A DNA stretch of 64,000 nucleotides from UMGS692 sp963653425 (GCA_963653425.1 CAVJWC010000001.1:1-64000), one strand, 5' to 3'. Positions 38,018 through 47,516 are shown, counted from the stretch's first letter. Numbers and translations are program-made. Notes: generated from the letters alone by a model not told the origin.

Positions 38018-38310
38018 ACGACGCGAAAATTCAAAAAACAAACAACGCAAAAATGCGTAAATAAACAAACGCGTGAAAAAAGCGGAAATAAAACCGCAAA
38101 AATGCTTAAATAACGCAGAAATGTGTAAACAAATAATGCAGAAAAATGCGCAAATAAATAATGCAGAAAATGCGGAACCAAACGACGCAGAAAAATGCGC
38201 AAATAAATAATGCAGAAAATGCAGAAACAAAACAACGCAAAAATGCGTAAACAAATGACGCAGAAAATGCAGAAACAAAACCGCAAAAATAAACTGACGT
38301 TATTAACAAC
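38018..38310. repeat. Degenerate tandem repeat array
   Basis: An A-rich array directly after the protease stop. It is built from units of about 25 bases (words such as AATGCGCAAATAAATAATGCAG). A 36-base stretch is repeated exactly at 38138-38173 and 38187-38222, a period of 49. Antisense frames here are Phe/His/Leu-rich and compositional. No CRISPR organisation, since there are no unique spacers. Confidence 0.75.
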
Positions 38311-38360
38311 CATTGCTTAAACCGTGAAAAACACCTCCTTAATTTAAGCAATAACTCTGC

Positions 38361-38394
38361 AATCGGGTTGCCCCAAAGGCAACCCGATTTTTTT
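38361..38394 (+). terminator. Strong intrinsic terminator
   Basis: Perfect 12-bp stem (38361-38372 with 38378-38389), a 5-base loop and a T run. It isolates the protease 2 transcript from the tetR operon. Confidence 0.9.
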
Positions 38395-38448
38395 GTTTTT
38401 TATAGGGTTTTTATGTTTTATAATTTTTCTTTATTTTTGGTAATTCTC

Positions 38449-38506
38449 TTGACACTTCTTCCGGTAACGCGTATAATAGGAAACATAAGTTACGCAACAT
38501 ATGTTT
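38449..38506 (+). promoter_or_regulatory. tetR operon promoter and operator
   Basis: TTGACA (38449-38454) and TATAAT (38472-38477) are 17 bases apart. An inverted repeat of 11-base arms (38481-38491 and 38496-38506, 10 of 11 paired, 4-base gap) covers the transcript start, as expected for a TetR-type operator. Confidence 0.85.
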
Positions 38507-38523
38507 CTTAAAAGGAGATAGCC

Positions 38524-39099
38524 ATGCCGCCGAAATTCAGATTTACGAGAGAAGAGATTACAGAAGTCGCCTTAGAGCTTGTCAGAGAGAAGGGCATGGA
38601 CTGTTTGACCGCGCGGGAACTCGCTTTACGGCTGAAATCCACGCCCAAGCTTATATTCGGGCGATTTGAAAATATGGCAGAGGTTAAAAAGTCCGTCATC
38701 GAAAGTGCGCACTTACTTGAAAAAGAGTATTTTAACGCCGAGATTGCAAGCGGAAAGTTTCCTCCCTACAAAGCAATAGGCGTCGGTTATATAAGATTTG
38801 CGCAAAAGGAAAGAGAACTTTTTAAGTTGCTTTATATGCGCGACAGAACGCAAACCGACCTTTCTTCTGCGGAAGAATACGACGGACTTGACGAAATAAT
38901 AGAAATAATTATCAAAAACACCGGGCTTTCCGAAGAAAAAGCCTTGCGCCTTCATTCCGAAATGTGGGTATTCGTTCACGGCTTAGCCGTTATGTCCGCA
39001 ACCGATTATTTGCGGTGGAACGACGAATATATCGCCACGGCTTTGACCGACGTATACGAAGGCGTAAAAAACAGACTGATTTCTTTAAGCGGAGAATAA
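38524..39099 (+). CDS. TetR-family transcriptional regulator
   Basis: A 191-residue regulator. The helix-turn-helix lies in residues 8-55 (ITEVALELVREKGMDCLT, then ARELALRLKSTPKLIF). The C-terminal ligand/dimer domain has the layout WVFVHGLAVM typical of the TetR_C_13-like transporter-linked group. AAAGGAG precedes the ATG. It is the first gene of an operon with an ABC-2 efflux system, which it presumably represses together with itself. Confidence 0.9.
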   Translation: MPPKFRFTREEITEVALELVREKGMDCLTARELALRLKSTPKLIFGRFENMAEVKKSVIESAHLLEKEYFNAEIASGKFPPYKAIGVGYIRFAQKERELFKLLYMRDRTQTDLSSAEEYDGLDEIIEIIIKNTGLSEEKALRLHSEMWVFVHGLAVMSATDYLRWNDEYIATALTDVYEGVKNRLISLSGE

Positions 39100-39101
39100 A
39101 A

Positions 39102-39833
39102 ATGGACGCCGTTACGGTAAAAGGACTTACTAAAAAATACAAAGACATAACCGCCGTGGATAATATTTCTATAACCGTCGGGCAAGGCGAGATATTCGCG
39201 CTTCTCGGAACGAACGGCGCGGGAAAAACGACCACGGTCAAAATGCTGTGTTGCCTCACGAAACCCACTTCGGGCGAAGCTTTCGTCGGAGGATTAAGCG
39301 TAAATTCGGACGGTTTGGGCGTAAAACGAATTATAGGCGTATCACCGCAGCAAACGGCAGTCGCGCAAAATCTTTCCGTCAGGGAAAATCTCGAATTTAT
39401 GTGCGGAATTTACGGATTTTCCAAGGAAAAAACCGCGGTAAAAACCGACGAACTCATAGAAAAATTCGGTCTTACGCAGTTTTCTTCAAAGCGCGCGTCT
39501 AAGCTTTCGGGCGGAATAATGCGAAGACTCAGTATAGCCATGGCTCTTATAAGCGATCCGCAAATCCTTTTTCTCGACGAACCGACGCTCGGTCTCGACG
39601 TAATTTCGAGAAGCGAACTTTGGAATACTATACGGGAACTTAAAGGCAAGGTTACCGTTATTTTAACTACGCATTACATGGAAGAAGCCGAGAATCTTGC
39701 AGACAGAGTCGCTATTATGAAGGACGGGAAAATACTTGCCTCGGGAACTACGGAAGAAATTAAAAAATCCGCAGGCGAAGAGAAATTCGAGCAGGCTTTC
39801 ATTTCGATAGTAAAAGGAGATTTGCAATTATGA
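39102..39833 (+). CDS. ABC-2 type transporter ATPase
   Basis: A 243-residue nucleotide-binding subunit of a DrrA/CcmA-like exporter. The ATG at 39102 starts the family sequence MDAVTVKGLTKKY, and a GGAG site lies 8 bases upstream, inside the tetR stop region. Walker A GTNGAGKTT, signature LSGGI (the usual Q or E replaced by I), Walker B LFLDEP and the switch His in LTTHYM are present. It overlaps the permease gene by ATGA. Confidence 0.92.
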   Translation: MDAVTVKGLTKKYKDITAVDNISITVGQGEIFALLGTNGAGKTTTVKMLCCLTKPTSGEAFVGGLSVNSDGLGVKRIIGVSPQQTAVAQNLSVRENLEFMCGIYGFSKEKTAVKTDELIEKFGLTQFSSKRASKLSGGIMRRLSIAMALISDPQILFLDEPTLGLDVISRSELWNTIRELKGKVTVILTTHYMEEAENLADRVAIMKDGKILASGTTEEIKKSAGEEKFEQAFISIVKGDLQL

Positions 39834-40561
39834 GAACGTTGACTTTCGCGTCGAGAAACGTAAAAGAGATTGTGCGCGATCCTTTGAATTTATGTCTCGG
39901 TCTTGGTTTTCCGCTTGTACTTCTCGTTCTTCTCACGGCAATACAGTCCAATATTCCCGTCGAGCTTTTTGAAATAAATTCGCTTGCCCCGGGAATAGTT
40001 GTTTTCGGACTGAGTTTTATTACGCTTTTTACCGCGCTTTTAGTAGCGAAAGACAGAGAAAGCGCCTTTCTCGTGCGTCTTTATGCAACGCCGATGACGC
40101 CCAAAGATTTTATTTTCGGTTATATGTTACCGCTTATTCCCGTGTCCGCGGTGCAGGGAATTATTTGTCTTGCGCTTGCGTTATGCCTCGGGATGCGGTT
40201 CTCGGTAAACGTTCTTTACTCGGCTTTGGCGGTAATTCCCTTTTCGCTCTTTTATATAGCCGTCGGCGTGCTTTTCGGAAGCGTTTTTTCTTCGAAACAA
40301 GCGGGTGTAATCACGGGTTCGCTCTTTACAAACCTTGCCGCCTGGCTGTCGGGCGTGTGGTTCGACCTCAACCTCGTGGGCGGAACGTTCAGAACCGTAG
40401 CCTATTGCCTGCCCTTCGTTCATATCGTGGAAGCAGAAAGAGCAATCGCTGTAGGCAACTTCTCAGACCTCTTCCCGCACGTCTGTTGGATCACCGCCTA
40501 CACCGCCATAACAACCGCCACTGCCATCCTCCTCTTCCTCCGCCAAATGAAAAAGGCGTGA
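39830..40561 (+). CDS. ABC-2 type transporter permease
   Basis: A 243-residue integral membrane protein with about six hydrophobic segments. An ABC-2 permease layout is clear: an N-terminal cytoplasmic helix, helix 1 near residue 20-40 and a cluster of helices from 100 to 235. With the upstream ATPase it forms a small drug- or lipid-type exporter under TetR control. The substrate is unknown. Confidence 0.88.
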   Translation: MRTLTFASRNVKEIVRDPLNLCLGLGFPLVLLVLLTAIQSNIPVELFEINSLAPGIVVFGLSFITLFTALLVAKDRESAFLVRLYATPMTPKDFIFGYMLPLIPVSAVQGIICLALALCLGMRFSVNVLYSALAVIPFSLFYIAVGVLFGSVFSSKQAGVITGSLFTNLAAWLSGVWFDLNLVGGTFRTVAYCLPFVHIVEAERAIAVGNFSDLFPHVCWITAYTAITTATAILLFLRQMKKA

Positions 40562-40627
40562 GCGGAGCAATAGGTAATGTTTACTTTTTGACTTCGGAAC
40601 GAGGCTTTTGCGTTTACCGATAAGTTC

Positions 40628-40656
40628 GTTGCTCCCCCACAAGGGAGCAACTTTTA
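40628..40656 (+). terminator. Terminator of the tetR-ABC operon
   Basis: GTTGCTCCC pairs with GGGAGCAAC across a 6-base loop and is followed by a short T run. Confidence 0.85.
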
Positions 40657-40883
40657 TATTATAACGAAAATCTCATTCCATTCGGTAATACCGATTTTTC
40701 AATTTTCGTTTCCGCCAAAATAAATTCCGTTTTTTCCGATTGCGCGTCGGCCGGTTGCTCGGGGACGCCTGCTTTACCATACTCAAATTGTGATTGGCGT
40801 TTTTGGGTTTTTCTTAGCATTCTACTTAGCAAAAATTGGACTAATTTTTTTCATTTGCGGGGCATATTTTTATCCTTAAATCG
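40657..40883. other. Intergenic spacer before the protease 3 promoter
   Basis: A/T-rich DNA with no gene or clear structure. A GC-rich segment at about 40740-40775 stands out from its surroundings but has no recognised identity. Confidence 0.4.
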
Positions 40884-40912
40884 TTGACAACCAAGGGCGT
40901 TTATGTTAAGAT
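40884..40912 (+). promoter_or_regulatory. Sigma-A promoter of protease 3
   Basis: TTGACA and TAAGAT are 17 bases apart, with TG one base before the -10. The start point near 40919 gives a leader of about 305 bases. Confidence 0.75.
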
Positions 40913-40918
40913 TACTTT

Positions 40919-41224
40919 GCGGAATGTGTTGGCGGTTTGCCAAGATTTAGACTTACGCTTTGACTAAGTAAAGCGCGTGCGTCGCGTGGCGTAGGTTTAA
41001 CTCGGGAAAGTACGGAACGAAAACGCCCGAATGGCAACGGAGCATTCCCAAACGCAATTATTGTAACCCGAACCGTAGCAGAGTTGCCTCACGCATAGCG
41101 GGATAAAGAGCGGGGCGCTCGACGAAAAACGATTGTAACTACGACAAGACGACTAATAATGACAGAAAACGGAAGAACCGTTCACTGGATAAACTTTTTC
41201 TCATATTTCTTTAAGGAGGAACTT
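40919..41224 (+). ncRNA. Long structured 5' leader of protease 3 (unknown class)
   Basis: A leader richer in G/C than the flanking DNA, with several supported helices: 40929-40943 (TTGGC/GCCAA), 40948-40958 with 40989-40999 (11 pairs including two G-U), 41027-41031 with 41041-41045, and 41108-41120 (GAGCG/CGCTC). It does not show the conserved cores of the T-box, tmRNA, SRP, RNase P or common riboswitches that I know by sight. It could be an unknown regulatory leader or a separate small RNA. Confidence 0.5.
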
Positions 41225-44200
41225 ATGAAACACCAAAAACTGACAGTAGTTCTTATGTTGTTGGTTCTTGCTCTTTTCGTAGGCTGTAGTCTGAACGTTC
41301 CGCAGAACGAACAGAACGACGCTTCGAAAACAGCCCTCAGCGTAAGACGAATCGACAAAGAAAGCGGCTTTATGACCGCTGCGTCCGCCCTGTCGGACGG
41401 AAGTGCAACTTCGATCGTTCTCAACGATCAGGATAAAGTTTCCGTTATCGTCGAAATCGGCGACGGACTTGCCGCTAAGTATATAAACGGCGGTTACGCA
41501 AGCTTTGCGGATCTTTATAATTCCGAAGAGGGTCTGGCTCTCGTTGCGGAAATGAACGCGGCTCGCGCAAGCGCAATGACCGAAGTTGCGGCTCTCGGAG
41601 CCGATCTTACCGACGCTTACACCTACGGAACTCTTCTCAACGGTTTCAGCGCAGTTATCGAATTCGGTAAAATCGATTCCGTTGCGGCTCTCGATTGCGT
41701 TAAATCCGTAGTTATTTCGGAAGAATACTCGGCTCCCGAATTTACCGTATCTTCCGTAGACGAACTTTTCGGTAAAGACGGTATCTTCGATAACGAAACC
41801 CAGTATAAGGGCGAAGGCATAATCGCTGCCGTTATCGATACCGGTCTCGATTACGATCACGACGCATTCCAGAAGGAACCCGATTTCCAGATTATGACTC
41901 TTGAAAGTCTTGAAAGAGTTTATCAGGCAACCAACGCTTACAGCTACGTAAGATCGGGCGTTGCTTCTTACTACGTAAGCGGAAAGATTCCTTTTGCTTT
42001 CGACTATGCGGACAAAGATTTCGACGTTAAGCCTTCCGACTATGCGGGACAGAACGTTGAAGCCGCTCCTCACGGAACGCACGTTGCAGGTATTATCGCC
42101 GGCAACAACGACGAAATTCAGGGCGCTGCCTGCAACGCACAGCTTGCTATAATGAAAGTCTTCTCCGATAACGGCGGCGGAGCAAACAACACCACGATCG
42201 TTGCCGCTCTCGAAGACTGTATCACCCTCGGCGTCGATATGGCTAACCTTTCTCTCGGTACCGCCTGCGGTTTCTCTGTTGCAAGAGACGGCAGTGCCGA
42301 ATTCATGAACAAAGTTATGCTCATGGCTGAAAAGGCCGGTCTTTCCGTATTCTGCGCTTCCGGTAACTTCAATACCGCAAACCACGATACCAGCTACAAC
42401 AGCCTTGTTCTTAACGGCAACCCCGATAACGGCGTTATAGGCGCACCCGCTTCTTACAGACCTACTATTTCCGTAGGTTCCGTTAACTCCGTTACTCAGC
42501 TCGTCGTTGAAGTAGATAACGGTTCCAAGAGCATTCAGCTCTTCGATTCCGTTGACGCTGACAGCAATCCTTACAGTTTCGTAAGCATTCTCGGCGGAGC
42601 AAGAGAAAAGACTTTCGAATACGTATTGGTTCCCGGTTTCGGCGCCGAATCCGATTACGAAGGCATCGACGTTACCGGTAAAATCGCTGTAGTTTCGAGA
42701 GGCGAAACCACTTTCGAATCCAAACAGCTTATCGCTTCTCAGAAGGGCGCTATCGGTTGCATTATCGTTAACACCGGCACCGAAAACACCAGAGCTCAGA
42801 TAATAAATCTCGCTATCCCCACGGTTATGGTATCTCTTACCAGCGGAGACGTTCTTAAAAACGCAACCGTTAAGAACATTACCGTTACCGAAGACAGCCT
42901 TCTCTACGTAAGAAGCTACTTCTCGTCTATGGGCGCGGTTACCGACTGTTCCATCGGCGTTGACCTTATGGGCGTAGGCGGAAGCGTTTATTCTTCCGTA
43001 CTTCATTCCTATGCGGTTGCTCAGGGTCTTACGAGCGATTACGCAACCATGAGCGGTACTTCCATGGCTTCGCCTAACGTAACCGGCGTTGCTGCTGTTC
43101 TTACTTCTTACCTTAAACAGACTTATCCCGAAAAGACGGGCGCCGAAATCAGAGATCTCGTTTACGCTCTTCTTATGAGCACCGCCGACGTAGTTAAGGA
43201 CGAAAACGGTCACGCTCTTTCTCCCAGAATGCAGGGTGCCGGCGTTGCCGATCTTTACAATGCAATCGGAGCAAGCGCATATCTTAAAGTAGCAAATACT
43301 CCTCAGCCCAAGCTCAGCCTCGGTAGCGACGTAGAAAAGGACGGCGTTTATACCCTTCGTTTCAGCGTAGTTAACTTCGGCGAAGACGATATTACTTACA
43401 CTCTGAGTGCAGAAGCTTATTCCGAAAGCACTTCCAAGGGTTACATTCTCGGTCAGCCTTACGCATTCGACGACGCTTCCTTTGTTATGTACGCAGACGG
43501 CGAACTCCTCGAAGGCAGTGAAATTACCGTAAAAGCAGGCGAAACCCTTTCTCTTAAGGTTGTCGTAACTCTTACCGACGTCGACAAGGAATATATGGAC
43601 GCTAACTTCGCAAACGGTATCTACGTAGAAGGTTTCGTATATCTTAAGACCGACGACGACGCGGATCTTTCCATTCCTTACATGGCGTTCTACGGCGACT
43701 GGTACGGCGATATGCCCATCTTCGACGGCGTAAACGGCGGTGAAATGCAGATTGCCAAAACCACTCCTTCTTATAACGACAGATATACTTACGAAGATTC
43801 CGGTCTTACTTTGGTTATCCCCAGAGACTTCACGGAATTCCCCTACGCCGTTGCAGACGGTTACTCCAAACCCGCTAACAGCGATAAATTCATCGGTATC
43901 AACAAGACTTTCGGCGTTGAAACCGTAAACATCGCCTTCCTCAGAAACGTTACCAACTGCGGTCTTTACTTCAAAGACGCCGTTACCGACGAAGTATTCC
44001 TTTGGGGCGAATTCGGCGCAGCCAACAAAGCTTATTCCTATTACGGATCTCAGCCTATATACGTTCAGGCTAACTTCCCGACGGAACAGGTAGTAAACGC
44101 AGACAACTACGGTTTTGCAAACAACCAGAGACTGGTTCTCGAACTCTTCGGTACCTTTGAAGAAAAGACTACACAGACTCTTACCTGGAACATTTTCGTA

Positions 44201-47200
44201 GACTACGAAGCTCCTACCATCCTTAAAGCAGAAAAAGAAGAAAAAGACGGTAAGACTTACCTTAATCTTAACGCATACGACAACGGCACTATCATAGCTC
44301 TTAAGCTTTATACCGAAAACAACGGTACTGCCGTAGATCTTCTTGCAAACACCGTTATTCCGCTTTCCGATACTTCCGTAGCGGGCGCAGATAACAGCTA
44401 TTCCATCGATATTACTCCTTATCTTGCAAACGTCGTCGACAACAAACTTATCGTTGAAGTCGTTGACTCCGCAAGAAATACTTCTTCCTACGCTATGGAC
44501 CTTACCGGCGCGGAAGAAAACACCGTTAACGTTATTAACAGCGGTCTCGTAGACACGACAAGCGCTCAGGTATCCTACATTTCTTCCGAAATGTTCGCTC
44601 AGGACAAAGACGCTAAGGTTTCCGCATACGATCCCTCCAAGCCCGAATTCGAAGTAGTAAGCGGCACGCTCGTTTCCTATAACGGCGAAGGCGGAGACGT
44701 AGTTATCCCCGACAACCTCGGTATCTTCTCCATCGGCGCAAACGCTTTCTATCTCAACGACACCATCACCAGCGTAGTTATTCCCAAGGGCGTAATCACC
44801 ATCGGCGAAGCTGCGTTCAAACGTTGCTACAACATGACTAAGGTCGTTCTTTCCTCTACGGTAAGAATCCTCAGCGCAGAAGCTTTCTACGGTTGCGTTA
44901 AACTCGAAGACATCAACCTCGAAGACGCAAGCGTTACCGTTTATAACAGAATGTGTCTCGGCGGAACCAAGTCCCTTAAGAAGGTAACCATTCCCGACGT
45001 TAACGGACAGACCGTCACCATGGCAGGCGCTTTCCAGGTATGTATCGGACTCGAAGAAATCGTAGTTAACGCAAACCTCGGAATGTGCACCAGCGAATTC
45101 CTTCTTTGCCCCGATCTTAAGAAGATCACCTTCAACGGCACTATCAGACAGCTCGGTTCTGCATGCTTCAACTATCTTGAATCTCTTGAAGAACTCGAAT
45201 TCAACAATACAGTAGGTCAGATCGGTCAGTACGTATACATTTCTTACGGAAACAGATACATTCTTCTGTATACGGCTTGCGGACTTCCTTCTCTTAAGAA
45301 AGTTACCTTCCGTGCCGACGTAGACGTTATCAGCGCTCTTGCTTTCAACAGCTGTCCCAACCTCGAAAGCGTTACCTTCTACGGCAAGATTCCCGAAAAG
45401 AACCTTTCTGCATTCGGTAACTGCCCGAAACTCGCTGACGGTTTCACTCTCGGCGAAGGCAACGACCGGTATATTAAAGACGAAAAGACCAACGCTATCT
45501 ATAACCTCGACAAGACCAAGCTTTACAGCCCCAACTGTTGGGAACCCAACGGAGAATACGTTCTTCCCGAAACCATTACCAGCCTCGATGCAAGAATGTT
45601 CGGTGATTCCTCGTTGATCATCGGCACCAACATCAGCAGCGTATCCGTAAGCGACACGGGCGCAGTTGACTTCGTAGGTATGATGGATACCAAGGAAAAC
45701 GACATCAGCAGAACCAAGTTCACGAGCATCGTTCTTCACGACGGTATTACCGCTATCCCCGACGAATGCTTCTCCAACAATATTAACCTTACTTTCGACC
45801 TCAGCAATATTACCTCCTTCGGTAAGTACTGTCTGAGAAACACCGGTTTCACTTCTATCGTTCTCGGCGATAACGTAACCGACATCGATTACGTTCCGTG
45901 GAGAGGATGCCGTAACCTTACCGAACTTTCCATCAGCGAAAAGACCAAGGTTTCCGCATTCTACGGCTGGTACGCAGGAACGGGCTTCACCACCATCGAA
46001 GTTCCTTCTTATATCAACGTAAACGAAGCTACCTATCTTGCACAGGGCGCTCAGAACGTTACCGAAATCATTATCCCCGAAGGCACGACCGTTCTTCCCG
46101 CTTACTTCGCAGACAGCTGTCCCAACCTCGTAAGCGTTAAGAATACCGAAGCGGTTGAAAGCATTCTTACGGGTGCGTTCTCATTCTGTACTTCTTTGAA
46201 GTCCATCGACCTTCCCAACGTTAAGAGTATAGCAACCGCTTTCTACGGATGTACTTCTCTTGAATACGCTAACTACGGCGACGACCTTACTTCGCTCGGT
46301 TCCATGGCGTTCAAGAATTGTTCTTCTCTTAAGAAAGTATACTATCCCGCACGTCTTACCGCTAACGTAAACGACGCGTTCGACGGTTGTACCGGCGTTG
46401 AAGAATACGTAGTAGCATCCGATAACCCCGCATACGCAAGCGACGAATACGGCGTTATGTACGTTAAGAGCAAAGCTTACGCAATCAAGTATCCTACCGC
46501 TAACAAGCAGACCGAATACGTTATGCCCGCGTCGGTAGTTTCCATGGCTGCCAACATCTTTGAAAACGCTACCTATCTTGAAAAGGTAACCATGCCCAAC
46601 GTAATGGGTATTCCCGATAACGCGTTCACCAACTCGGGCGTTAAGGAAGTCGTAGCAAGCAGAGTAAGAACCATCGGTTACAATGCGTTCATGAACACCA
46701 ATCTTACCTCCTTCGATTTCACTAACGTTACCGTTATCTATGCAAACGCATTCAGGAACACCAAACTTGCCGAAGTAGATTTTACCGACGCTCTCGAGTT
46801 TGTTGACACCGCTGCGTTCGCATATTGTACCGAACTCAAGAAGATCACCATCTCCGCAAACGCTCCCGAATTCAACTTCTCTTCTATCTTCGAAGGTTGT
46901 ACGGGTATCGAAGAAGTTATCATCGACGAAGAATACGAATATCTCGTTGAAGAAAACGACTTCATTATGGACCTCAGTAAGACATTGCTCTTCTACAGCT
47001 TCAACGATTCCGAAGAAATCGTCGTTCCCGAAGGCATAATTTACATCGGTGCAAACGCGTTTGCAGGCAACACGCACGTTAAGTCCGTCGTTCTTCCTTC
47101 CACTTTGAAGCAGATCGGCTCCAAGGCTTTCTACGGTTGCGAAAACCTCGAAAAGGTAACCTTCCTGAGCGAAAAGGCTCCCGATCTCCTCGGTTTCACC

Positions 47201-47353
47201 TCCGAAGGAAGAACTCTTACCTACGAAAACTTCGTACACCACATCGAAGACGGTCAGACCAACATTGCGGTTTACTGCAAGGTTCTCAACGCTTCGTACA
47301 ATAACTATCTGTTCAGAACTTACTTCAAATCTTTGAATGAAATCGAAGGTTAA
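41225..47353 (+). CDS. Giant surface lipoprotein: subtilisin-like protease with PA domain and leucine-rich repeats (3)
   Basis: A 2042-residue lipoprotein. The ATG at 41225 has AAGGAGG 6 bases upstream and starts a signal peptide ending in lipobox FVGC; the in-frame ATG at 41159 gives an implausible N-terminus. The S8 domain has Asp near 205 (IDTGLD), His near 283 (HGTHVAG) and Ser near 613 (SGTSMASPN). A PA domain (about 480-570, GKIAVVSRG and QKGAIGCIIV) lies between them. Beta-sandwich domains lead to LRR_5 repeats from about 1160 to the end. It is clearly paralogous to protease 1: both share the phrase NITSF and the following segment LRNTGFT near the middle of the repeats, but only this one carries the PA insert. 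Confidence 0.9.
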   Translation: MKHQKLTVVLMLLVLALFVGCSLNVPQNEQNDASKTALSVRRIDKESGFMTAASALSDGSATSIVLNDQDKVSVIVEIGDGLAAKYINGGYASFADLYNSEEGLALVAEMNAARASAMTEVAALGADLTDAYTYGTLLNGFSAVIEFGKIDSVAALDCVKSVVISEEYSAPEFTVSSVDELFGKDGIFDNETQYKGEGIIAAVIDTGLDYDHDAFQKEPDFQIMTLESLERVYQATNAYSYVRSGVASYYVSGKIPFAFDYADKDFDVKPSDYAGQNVEAAPHGTHVAGIIAGNNDEIQGAACNAQLAIMKVFSDNGGGANNTTIVAALEDCITLGVDMANLSLGTACGFSVARDGSAEFMNKVMLMAEKAGLSVFCASGNFNTANHDTSYNSLVLNGNPDNGVIGAPASYRPTISVGSVNSVTQLVVEVDNGSKSIQLFDSVDADSNPYSFVSILGGAREKTFEYVLVPGFGAESDYEGIDVTGKIAVVSRGETTFESKQLIASQKGAIGCIIVNTGTENTRAQIINLAIPTVMVSLTSGDVLKNATVKNITVTEDSLLYVRSYFSSMGAVTDCSIGVDLMGVGGSVYSSVLHSYAVAQGLTSDYATMSGTSMASPNVTGVAAVLTSYLKQTYPEKTGAEIRDLVYALLMSTADVVKDENGHALSPRMQGAGVADLYNAIGASAYLKVANTPQPKLSLGSDVEKDGVYTLRFSVVNFGEDDITYTLSAEAYSESTSKGYILGQPYAFDDASFVMYADGELLEGSEITVKAGETLSLKVVVTLTDVDKEYMDANFANGIYVEGFVYLKTDDDADLSIPYMAFYGDWYGDMPIFDGVNGGEMQIAKTTPSYNDRYTYEDSGLTLVIPRDFTEFPYAVADGYSKPANSDKFIGINKTFGVETVNIAFLRNVTNCGLYFKDAVTDEVFLWGEFGAANKAYSYYGSQPIYVQANFPTEQVVNADNYGFANNQRLVLELFGTFEEKTTQTLTWNIFVDYEAPTILKAEKEEKDGKTYLNLNAYDNGTIIALKLYTENNGTAVDLLANTVIPLSDTSVAGADNSYSIDITPYLANVVDNKLIVEVVDSARNTSSYAMDLTGAEENTVNVINSGLVDTTSAQVSYISSEMFAQDKDAKVSAYDPSKPEFEVVSGTLVSYNGEGGDVVIPDNLGIFSIGANAFYLNDTITSVVIPKGVITIGEAAFKRCYNMTKVVLSSTVRILSAEAFYGCVKLEDINLEDASVTVYNRMCLGGTKSLKKVTIPDVNGQTVTMAGAFQVCIGLEEIVVNANLGMCTSEFLLCPDLKKITFNGTIRQLGSACFNYLESLEELEFNNTVGQIGQYVYISYGNRYILLYTACGLPSLKKVTFRADVDVISALAFNSCPNLESVTFYGKIPEKNLSAFGNCPKLADGFTLGEGNDRYIKDEKTNAIYNLDKTKLYSPNCWEPNGEYVLPETITSLDARMFGDSSLIIGTNISSVSVSDTGAVDFVGMMDTKENDISRTKFTSIVLHDGITAIPDECFSNNINLTFDLSNITSFGKYCLRNTGFTSIVLGDNVTDIDYVPWRGCRNLTELSISEKTKVSAFYGWYAGTGFTTIEVPSYINVNEATYLAQGAQNVTEIIIPEGTTVLPAYFADSCPNLVSVKNTEAVESILTGAFSFCTSLKSIDLPNVKSIATAFYGCTSLEYANYGDDLTSLGSMAFKNCSSLKKVYYPARLTANVNDAFDGCTGVEEYVVASDNPAYASDEYGVMYVKSKAYAIKYPTANKQTEYVMPASVVSMAANIFENATYLEKVTMPNVMGIPDNAFTNSGVKEVVASRVRTIGYNAFMNTNLTSFDFTNVTVIYANAFRNTKLAEVDFTDALEFVDTAAFAYCTELKKITISANAPEFNFSSIFEGCTGIEEVIIDEEYEYLVEENDFIMDLSKTLLFYSFNDSEEIVVPEGIIYIGANAFAGNTHVKSVVLPSTLKQIGSKAFYGCENLEKVTFLSEKAPDLLGFTSEGRTLTYENFVHHIEDGQTNIAVYCKVLNASYNNYLFRTYFKSLNEIEG

Positions 47354-47392
47354 CGGTAAGAAACCGACTATCTATAGTTAAAATCTAAACTT

Positions 47393-47421
47393 AAAGGGAC
47401 TGCCTCGGCGGTCCCTTTTTT
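47393..47421 (+). terminator. Terminator of protease 3
   Basis: AAAGGGAC pairs with GTCCCTTT across a 10-base loop, then a T run. Confidence 0.88.
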
Positions 47422-47442
47422 ATTATAAATTTCGGCTATTGC

Positions 47443-47471
47443 TTGACTAAAATCCGTAAATATGGTAAAAT
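47443..47471 (+). promoter_or_regulatory. Sigma-A promoter of the rluB-type operon
   Basis: TTGACT and TAAAAT are 17 bases apart, 46 bases before the gene start. Confidence 0.75.
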
Positions 47472-47516
47472 TACAAGGATTTTGAACAGAATATACGGAG
47501 AAATAACGGCATAGAT

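Noticed and set aside
38018..38313. Phe/His/Leu-rich antisense frames that look like membrane proteins
   Set aside because: They arise from the A-rich tandem repeat and overlap the repeat units exactly. There is no ribosome site.
40919..41224. tmRNA, RNase P, SRP RNA or T-box in the protease 3 leader
   Set aside because: None of the conserved cores I know for these RNAs could be found.
41201..45739. Very long antisense open frame (about 1500 codons) opposite protease 3
   Set aside because: The sense strand encodes an intact protein with signal peptide, catalytic triad and repeats. The antisense frame lacks recognisable domains and is a product of codon bias. The same applies to long antisense frames opposite protease 1 (25468-27150) and protease 2 (36809-38278).
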